This document shows, in pieces, positions 59,209 through 64,000 of a stretch of DNA of 64,000 nt; the first letter of the stretch is position 1, and the number at the start of each line of letters is the position of its first letter. Made by a program: the position numbers and the translations under genes. The notes under the pieces were generated by a model. It was given only the letters and a program-made list of their open reading frames with translations, ran no database searches and had not been told where the DNA came from. The DNA comes from CAYMZZ01 sp964395095 (lineage in GTDB: Bacteria; Bacteroidota; Bacteroidia; Chitinophagales; Chitinophagaceae): assembly GCA_964395095.1 (NCBI GenBank), contig CAYMZZ010000001.1, forward strand, positions 310,001 to 374,000, read 5' to 3'.

Positions 59209-60624
59209 TCACTTCATCACATCCAGCACCCTGTACATTTTCCCCACAAGGGATGAGGAACTGCCGGTATAATTATTGACAATAATGGCAAATATGTATT
59301 CTTTGCCATCTTTTTTGGAACGATGGTATCCGCAAAAACCTTTTACGCCGCCAATGGTTCCGGATTTCATCTTCATACCGTTGTAAACCGGAAAGCCTTC
59401 GAAATAATCTGCAAACCAACTTTGCCTGCCCGCATAAAACAGTGCTTTGGCAAGCGCTTCGGTGGTTACCCGGTTTTGCGGGGAGAGGCCGGACCCGTCC
59501 TGCATTCGTAACGCATTGGAGTCAATTCCCTGCGTTGCCCAAAACCGCCGCATTACCGCGAGCCCGGCGTCGGTTGACCAATTGCCCGCCTTATGCTCAC
59601 CCATCGTTTTTACCAATGCTTCGCCATAAAGGTTGATGCTCTTGCGAAGAAACCAATACGATAAGGAATCCAAAGCCGGTGAACGGAACCGCGCCAGGAT
59701 AGTATAGTTGGGATCGGCTTTACGAATTATTGCAAGCATGTTTGTACCGGATAAGCCTTCCGCATACAATTTTGCGCCCAGTTGCCCGGCAAAATACCGG
59801 TCGCCATCCTGCACCGAGCCACTGATGGAGAAGCGATTTTCATTCACGGGAATGGTTCCCTTTAGCAGATGCGCGCCGCCACTTAAAGGAGGATAGATAT
59901 AGGCATTGTCGCCCGTGCCGGCAGCGGCGGAACTCAGCTTATTTTGAATGGATTGAATTTCCGAAGGCAAATCCTGCATGTTGATAACAGCAACAGGCTC
60001 TCCCACGCTGTTCCCTGAACGCAGCAAGATATCGTACTGATTCTCGCGCCAGGTGCAGCGGGTGGCCGGCGCGCCATAATAATTACCCAGGTCCTGAACG
60101 ATCCAGCCATCCTGGCTTACCATTGAGTCGATGCCCGGCACCTGCAGCATCAGCAATCCGGCATCGACCTGCCTGATATTTCGGGCTTTAAGCGAATCCA
60201 CAATCGAAGCCAGAATAAAATCGGCCCCTGTGCCGGCAAAGCGGGGACTGCCCCAACTGGGGTCGCCACTGGCAAGAACGGCAAGCTGATACGTATCGGA
60301 TCCGGGCGTAGCGGGCTGAAAGCCTATCGAATTCTGATAGCGAAACTCGGGACCCAGTAAGGCAAATGCCGCGGCTGCCGTCACCACCTTTTGCGTGGAA
60401 GCCGGGGCCAGGCCCTGGCGGGAATTTTTGGCAAAGACCAGCCGGCCCGATTGCCGCTCCATTACATAGAGCGAATGAGAGGCATAACGCAACTGCGGGT
60501 CCTTTTCAAAATTGGCATAAGCCGCCTGCAGCCGGGCGGCCACCGTTTGGGATAAAGTGGATTGTGCTGTTGTCAGCAACAACAGGATTATCAACAGGAA
60601 GGAACCAGGAAATCTTTTGATCAT
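59209..60624 (-). CDS. dacB: D-alanyl-D-alanine carboxypeptidase/endopeptidase (PBP4, S13)
   Basis: A 471-residue penicillin-binding protein with signal peptide (TLS/QT). The SxxK motif is PASTQK (Ser76, Lys79), the SxN motif appears in DGSGLSPQN, and the KTG-type box is MKSGTIGG. A DacB/S13 insert (about 90-270) lies between SxxK and SxN, as usual. It trims D-Ala or cross-links in periplasmic peptidoglycan. Confidence 0.94.
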   Translation of the reverse strand: MIKRFPGSFLLIILLLLTTAQSTLSQTVAARLQAAYANFEKDPQLRYASHSLYVMERQSGRLVFAKNSRQGLAPASTQKVVTAAAAFALLGPEFRYQNSIGFQPATPGSDTYQLAVLASGDPSWGSPRFAGTGADFILASIVDSLKARNIRQVDAGLLMLQVPGIDSMVSQDGWIVQDLGNYYGAPATRCTWRENQYDILLRSGNSVGEPVAVINMQDLPSEIQSIQNKLSSAAAGTGDNAYIYPPLSGGAHLLKGTIPVNENRFSISGSVQDGDRYFAGQLGAKLYAEGLSGTNMLAIIRKADPNYTILARFRSPALDSLSYWFLRKSINLYGEALVKTMGEHKAGNWSTDAGLAVMRRFWATQGIDSNALRMQDGSGLSPQNRVTTEALAKALFYAGRQSWFADYFEGFPVYNGMKMKSGTIGGVKGFCGYHRSKKDGKEYIFAIIVNNYTGSSSSLVGKMYRVLDVMK

Positions 60625-60790
60625 TTGTACATATTTTGAATAAGAGCGCCATCCACATTACTGCCGTAAACCTAATTTTTTTGTACGGAAATTTCCGCCT
60701 CATTATGTTAAAGCCTGCAGGAACAGGGCCTTTAATCAGAATTTGTTTGCCAGGCAAACAAAATATCCGGCCAACTGTTGCTGAGGGAGC

Positions 60791-60798
60791 TAAATTTG
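60791..60798 (+). promoter_or_regulatory. -7 promoter box TAAATTTG upstream of cinA
   Basis: Exact TAnnTTTG, 48 nt before ATG 60847. No good -33 TTG at 17-23 nt; the nearest is 10 nt away. Confidence 0.4.
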
Positions 60799-60846
60799 TG
60801 TTGCCTGAATGCTTGGGGCTTCAGCGCCATTCTTAATTTAAAGAAC

Positions 60847-62103
60847 ATGCTTTTTGCTTCTATCATAACCATAGGTGATGAATTGTTGATAGGTCAAACC
60901 ATCGATACCAACAGCGCCTTTATTGCACAGGAATTGAATAAGCTCGGGATCTGGGTACGCCGCAGGATAGCCGTGGGCGACGATGCGGTAGAGATACGTG
61001 CCGCACTGGATGAGGAGGGACGCCATTCGCAACTGGTGATACTAACGGGAGGCCTGGGGCCTACGGCCGATGATATTACCAAACCCCTGCTATGTGGTTA
61101 TTTTGGTGGGCAGATGGTGGTGAATGAAGCCGTGCGCCAGCACGTAATCTATCTGTTTGAAAAAGTTTACCGACGCCCGGGACCCATCCTGGAACGCAAT
61201 CTGCGGCAGGCCGAAGTGCCCGATGTGGCAACAGTACTGCATAACGAGCGCGGATCCGCACCGGGCATGTGGTTCGAAAAGGAAGGCACCATCTTTATTT
61301 CCCTTCCCGGTGTGCCCCATGAAATGAAAGGGCTGATGCTGCAGGAAGTACTGCCAAGGCTGCAACAGCATTTTGTGATGCCGGCCATCGTGCACCGCAC
61401 CGCTTTTACCGCCGGACAGGGAGAGTCCATGATTGCCGAGAAACTAATGGACTTTGAGGCCAAACTACCTGCCCATATCAAACTGGCTTACCTGCCCAGT
61501 TATGGAATGGTGAAATTGCGGTTGACTGCCACGGGCACCGACAGAGCCGCAGTGGAGCAGGAAGTGGACCTCTACTTTCAGGAATTGCTGGAGCGGGTAA
61601 AAAATGTACTGGTGAGCGACCAGGATGAGGGCCTCGAAATTGTAATTGGTAAAATCCTGAAACAAAAAAGAATGACCCTCGCCACGGCCGAGAGCTGTAC
61701 GGGAGGTACCATCGCCCAACTGATCACCAGTGTACCCGGCTCCTCCGCTTACTTCAAAGGCAGTATTGTAAGCTATGCAAACGAGGCCAAGGAAAATTTA
61801 TTACATGTCGGGAACGACACCCTTAAGAATTTTGGTGCGGTGAGCGAACAAACCGTTCGCGAAATGGTGAAGGGCGCCCTGGCAGCCCTGCACACCGATT
61901 TTGCCATCGCCAGCTCAGGCATCATGGGGCCGGATGGGGGCAGCGCCGAGAAACCGGTAGGCACGGTTTGGCTGGCGGCGGGCAATGCCAACCAGGTGGA
62001 AACCCTTCAGTTGCATTTGCGCTTCGATCGGCAACGGAATATCCATATAGCCGCAGGCCAGGCGCTGAACCTCCTGCGAAAATTCATTTTGACTAACGCT
62101 TGA
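60847..62103 (+). CDS. cinA: CinA-like nicotinamide-nucleotide amidase
   Basis: A 418-residue protein from ATG 60847 (MLFASIITIGDELLIGQTIDTNSAFIA). The MoCF-like N-terminal domain (1-170) has GGLGPTADDITK, and the C-terminal PncC domain has TLATAESCTGGTIAQLITSVPGSSAYFKGSIVSYANEAK and SSGIMGPDGGSAEKPVGTVWLA. It hydrolyses nicotinamide mononucleotide to nicotinate mononucleotide and has an ADP-ribose pyrophosphatase-like N-terminal domain. The open frame reaches 60778 but the upstream part is not conserved. Confidence 0.95.
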   Translation: MLFASIITIGDELLIGQTIDTNSAFIAQELNKLGIWVRRRIAVGDDAVEIRAALDEEGRHSQLVILTGGLGPTADDITKPLLCGYFGGQMVVNEAVRQHVIYLFEKVYRRPGPILERNLRQAEVPDVATVLHNERGSAPGMWFEKEGTIFISLPGVPHEMKGLMLQEVLPRLQQHFVMPAIVHRTAFTAGQGESMIAEKLMDFEAKLPAHIKLAYLPSYGMVKLRLTATGTDRAAVEQEVDLYFQELLERVKNVLVSDQDEGLEIVIGKILKQKRMTLATAESCTGGTIAQLITSVPGSSAYFKGSIVSYANEAKENLLHVGNDTLKNFGAVSEQTVREMVKGALAALHTDFAIASSGIMGPDGGSAEKPVGTVWLAAGNANQVETLQLHLRFDRQRNIHIAAGQALNLLRKFILTNA

Positions 62104-62127
62104 TAGTATCTATTTGCCTCAATTCCT

Positions 62128-62135
62128 TACCTTTG
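62128..62135 (+). promoter_or_regulatory. -7 promoter box TACCTTTG upstream of the E2 gene
   Basis: Exact TAnnTTTG, 88 nt before ATG 62224. A TTG at 62100-62102 is 25 nt away, slightly beyond the usual spacing. Confidence 0.4.
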
Positions 62136-62223
62136 GCGCGCCGATAATCTTTTCCAGGTTCGCCGCCATGCAGGTAGGCAACCGGTAGACATTTGGCCTT
62201 AACTATCTAAAAATTGACCAATT

Positions 62224-63567
62224 ATGGCGGTTGTAGACCTGATCATGCCGAAACTGGGCGAAAGCATTATGGAAGCCACCATCCTGAAGTGGCATAAGCA
62301 AGCCGGCGATCCGGTAAAACTGGACGAAACTGTTTTGGAAATTGCTACAGATAAGGTAGACAGTGAAGTACCCAGCACGGCTGAAGGGGTGATCAAGGAA
62401 ATTTTGTTTAAGGTAGATGATGTGGTGCCGATCGGATCGGTGATTGCACGCATAAGTACGGAAGCGGAAGTAAGTGAAGCTACTTCAGCGCCGGCACCCG
62501 CTCCGGCTGCCGCCATTGCCCCAGCCGCTCCGGCAGCGCCGGCCGTAGCAGCGCCTGCAACGGCACCGGTTGCTACCGGTACTGCTGTTGCTGCCAGCAA
62601 CAATAGCTCGAATGGTCAGGCTGGTCGTTTCTATTCACCACTCGTACTGAATATTGCCGCCAGCGAAGGGATTAGCATGAGTGAACTGGAGAATATTCCC
62701 GGCAATGGCCTGGATGGTCGGGTTACCAAGAAAGACATCCTCGCTTATGTAGCCAACCGCCAAAACCGACCCAGCCCGGCCAGCACGCCGGCTTCCGGTA
62801 GCGCCACATCGCAGGCACCCGCCATTCAGGAAAAAGAACTCACCACAACTTATGCCGGCAATGTGGAGATCATGGAAATGGATCGTATGCGCCGACTCAT
62901 CGCCGACCATATGGTGAAGAGCAAGCAAACAAGCCCGCACGTTACCAGCTTCACCGAGGCCGATGTAACCAATTTGGTTCTCTGGCGTGAAAAAGTGAAG
63001 AAGGATTTTGAAAAAAGAGAAGGCGTCAAAATCACCTTCACGCCGCTATTTATTGAAGCCATTGTGAAATGCATCAAGAAGTTCCCGCTGATCAATTGTT
63101 CATTGGATGGACAGAAGATAATTCTTAAAAAAGATATAAATATCGGCATGGCTACTGCCCTTCCGAGTGGCAACCTGATCGTTCCCGTTATTAAGAATGC
63201 AGACCAGCTTAACCTGGTAGGTTTAAGCAAACAGGTAAATACCCTCGCCGATAATGCGAGGCAGGGTAAGCTGAAAGCCGATGATACACAGGGCGGAACA
63301 TTCACCCTAACTAATGTGGGTACTTTTGGAAGCCTGATGGGAACGCCTATTATCAATCAACCTCAGGTGGCCATTCTCGCTGTAGGAGCCATCAAGAAAA
63401 GACCCGTTGTAATTGAAACCGATCAGGGCGACAGCATCGCAATCCGTCATATGATGTATCTTAGCATGAGTTACGATCACCGCATCGTAGATGGAAGCCT
63501 TGGCGCTACTTTCCTCACAGCCGTTGCAAAAGAGCTGGAGAATTTCAATAGCGAGAGGGATTATTAA
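62224..63567 (+). CDS. 2-oxoacid dehydrogenase E2 component (dihydrolipoamide acyltransferase)
   Basis: A 447-residue E2. The lipoyl domain carries lipoyl-Lys44 in EIATDKVDSEVPS, an Ala/Pro-rich linker (80-120) follows, then an E3-binding domain (SPLVLNIAASEGISMSELENIPGNGLDGRVTKKDIL) and a catalytic domain with SYDHRIVDGSLG (His419, Asp423). The lipoyl-lysine and linker fit branched-chain or pyruvate-type complexes; E1 and E3 are not in the window, so the substrate is not assigned. Confidence 0.94.
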   Translation: MAVVDLIMPKLGESIMEATILKWHKQAGDPVKLDETVLEIATDKVDSEVPSTAEGVIKEILFKVDDVVPIGSVIARISTEAEVSEATSAPAPAPAAAIAPAAPAAPAVAAPATAPVATGTAVAASNNSSNGQAGRFYSPLVLNIAASEGISMSELENIPGNGLDGRVTKKDILAYVANRQNRPSPASTPASGSATSQAPAIQEKELTTTYAGNVEIMEMDRMRRLIADHMVKSKQTSPHVTSFTEADVTNLVLWREKVKKDFEKREGVKITFTPLFIEAIVKCIKKFPLINCSLDGQKIILKKDINIGMATALPSGNLIVPVIKNADQLNLVGLSKQVNTLADNARQGKLKADDTQGGTFTLTNVGTFGSLMGTPIINQPQVAILAVGAIKKRPVVIETDQGDSIAIRHMMYLSMSYDHRIVDGSLGATFLTAVAKELENFNSERDY

Positions 63568-63596
63568 TCAAAAAATTGCTGGTTCGACGATCGATC

Positions 63597-64000
63597 ATGA
63601 GAATTTTTCTGTTAGTCATAAGTCTGCTAACGGCAGGCTTTGCCTTTAGTCAAAAGTCCCATTTTGGTTCCTGGAATGTTATTAATACGAGAATAACCCT
63701 TGGCCCGCGCTGGGAAGCTTTCAACGAACTGCAACTTCGTTCCCAATCGTTCTACCGCGACCATTTCTATCATGAAGTGAAGGGCGGTATTTCATTTTAC
63801 CTCAACAAGAACTTCTCTTTTCTGGTAGGTACAGGTAAATACCATACCTATAGCGACCCCGGCAGTTTCACCAAGCCGGTAACGGCCAACGAAACCCGGT
63901 TCTGGCAACAGCTTACGATGAATAATTACCTGCGGAAAATGAAGTTCGAGCACCGGTATCGGGTAGAACAACGCTGGTTTAAAACCGGCTATCGCAACCG
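63597..64000 (+). CDS. DUF2490 outer-membrane protein, N-terminal part
   Basis: The window ends inside this gene; about 134 residues are visible from ATG 63597 (MRIFLLVISLLTAGFAFSQ). The signal peptide is cleaved at AFS/QK. GSWNVINTRITLGPRWEAFNELQLRSQSFYRDHFYHEVKGGISFYLNKNFSFLVGTGKYHTYSDPG matches DUF2490, a predicted beta-barrel of unknown function found in Bacteroidota. It follows the E2 gene by 29 nt. It is incomplete at its 3' end because of the window boundary, not a mutation. Confidence 0.85.
   Translation, partial: MRIFLLVISLLTAGFAFSQKSHFGSWNVINTRITLGPRWEAFNELQLRSQSFYRDHFYHEVKGGISFYLNKNFSFLVGTGKYHTYSDPGSFTKPVTANETRFWQQLTMNNYLRKMKFEHRYRVEQRWFKTGYRN

Overview
The window looks like chromosomal DNA from a Bacteroidota bacterium, most likely of the Chitinophagaceae type. 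The signs are ECF sigma / FecR / TonB-receptor cassettes, carboxypeptidase-regulatory-like domains attached to many envelope proteins, type IX secretion (T9SS) C-terminal sorting domains on three proteins, TAnnTTTG-type -7 promoter boxes, and many signal peptides whose predicted mature protein starts with Gln. I see no phage, IS, CRISPR, tRNA or rRNA. One 100-N assembly gap lies at 7678-7777 inside a low-complexity array.

Layout. 1-1.4 kb: end of an acyl-CoA carboxylase beta subunit, RNase HI and a diphthine-ammonia-ligase-like PP-loop ATPase. 1.6-7.5 kb: ECF sigma factor, FecR anti-sigma factor, an STN-domain protein with GVxN repeats, and a TonB-dependent receptor. 7.5-19 kb: repeat arrays, adhesin-like lipoprotein, DUF6580-like membrane protein, mannose-6-phosphate isomerase, YraN, YkgJ-type Cys-cluster protein, lipoprotein, XerD, a Cys-rich/T9SS protein, a VWA protein, and a second sigma factor paired with an anti-sigma/TonB-like membrane protein. 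19-27.9 kb: DUF2911 protein, a PIG-L deacetylase / two tiny membrane proteins / Na+ symporter operon, gamma-glutamyltranspeptidase, DinB-like protein and a small beta-barrel. 28.3-36.8 kb: a 1651-residue secreted multidomain protein ending in a dockerin, followed by a 644-residue protein that begins with a cohesin and ends in a T9SS sorting domain, then a DUF4832-like lipoprotein. 36.8-64 kb: mostly core metabolism and envelope genes (free-Met-sulfoxide reductase, acylphosphatase, threonine dehydrogenase-like SDR, KdsA, LolA, FtsK, histidine kinase, shikimate kinase, glutaryl-CoA dehydrogenase, PyrF, M43 protease, glutaminyl cyclase, methyltransferase, HU-CCDC81/beta-barrel/TPR cluster, DoxX, thioesterase, site-2 protease, PBP4, CinA, 2-oxoacid dehydrogenase E2, DUF2490 fragment).

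Two things stand out. First, the adjacent dockerin and cohesin genes suggest a cellulosome-like docking pair in a T9SS organism, where the T9SS-sorted protein carries the cohesin and the large enzyme-like protein carries the dockerin. Second, about ten intergenic regions hold arrays of 7- or 8-nt units. Each locus has its own unit, the arrays usually start at or inside a stop codon, and most are arranged as opposed arms that make very large imperfect inverted repeats. One similar array seems to have become an in-frame 3 x 18-residue repeat inside a protein.

Most starts were refined from signal peptides, lipoboxes, promoter boxes and neighbour overlap. All family names come from motif recognition by eye; no database search was run.
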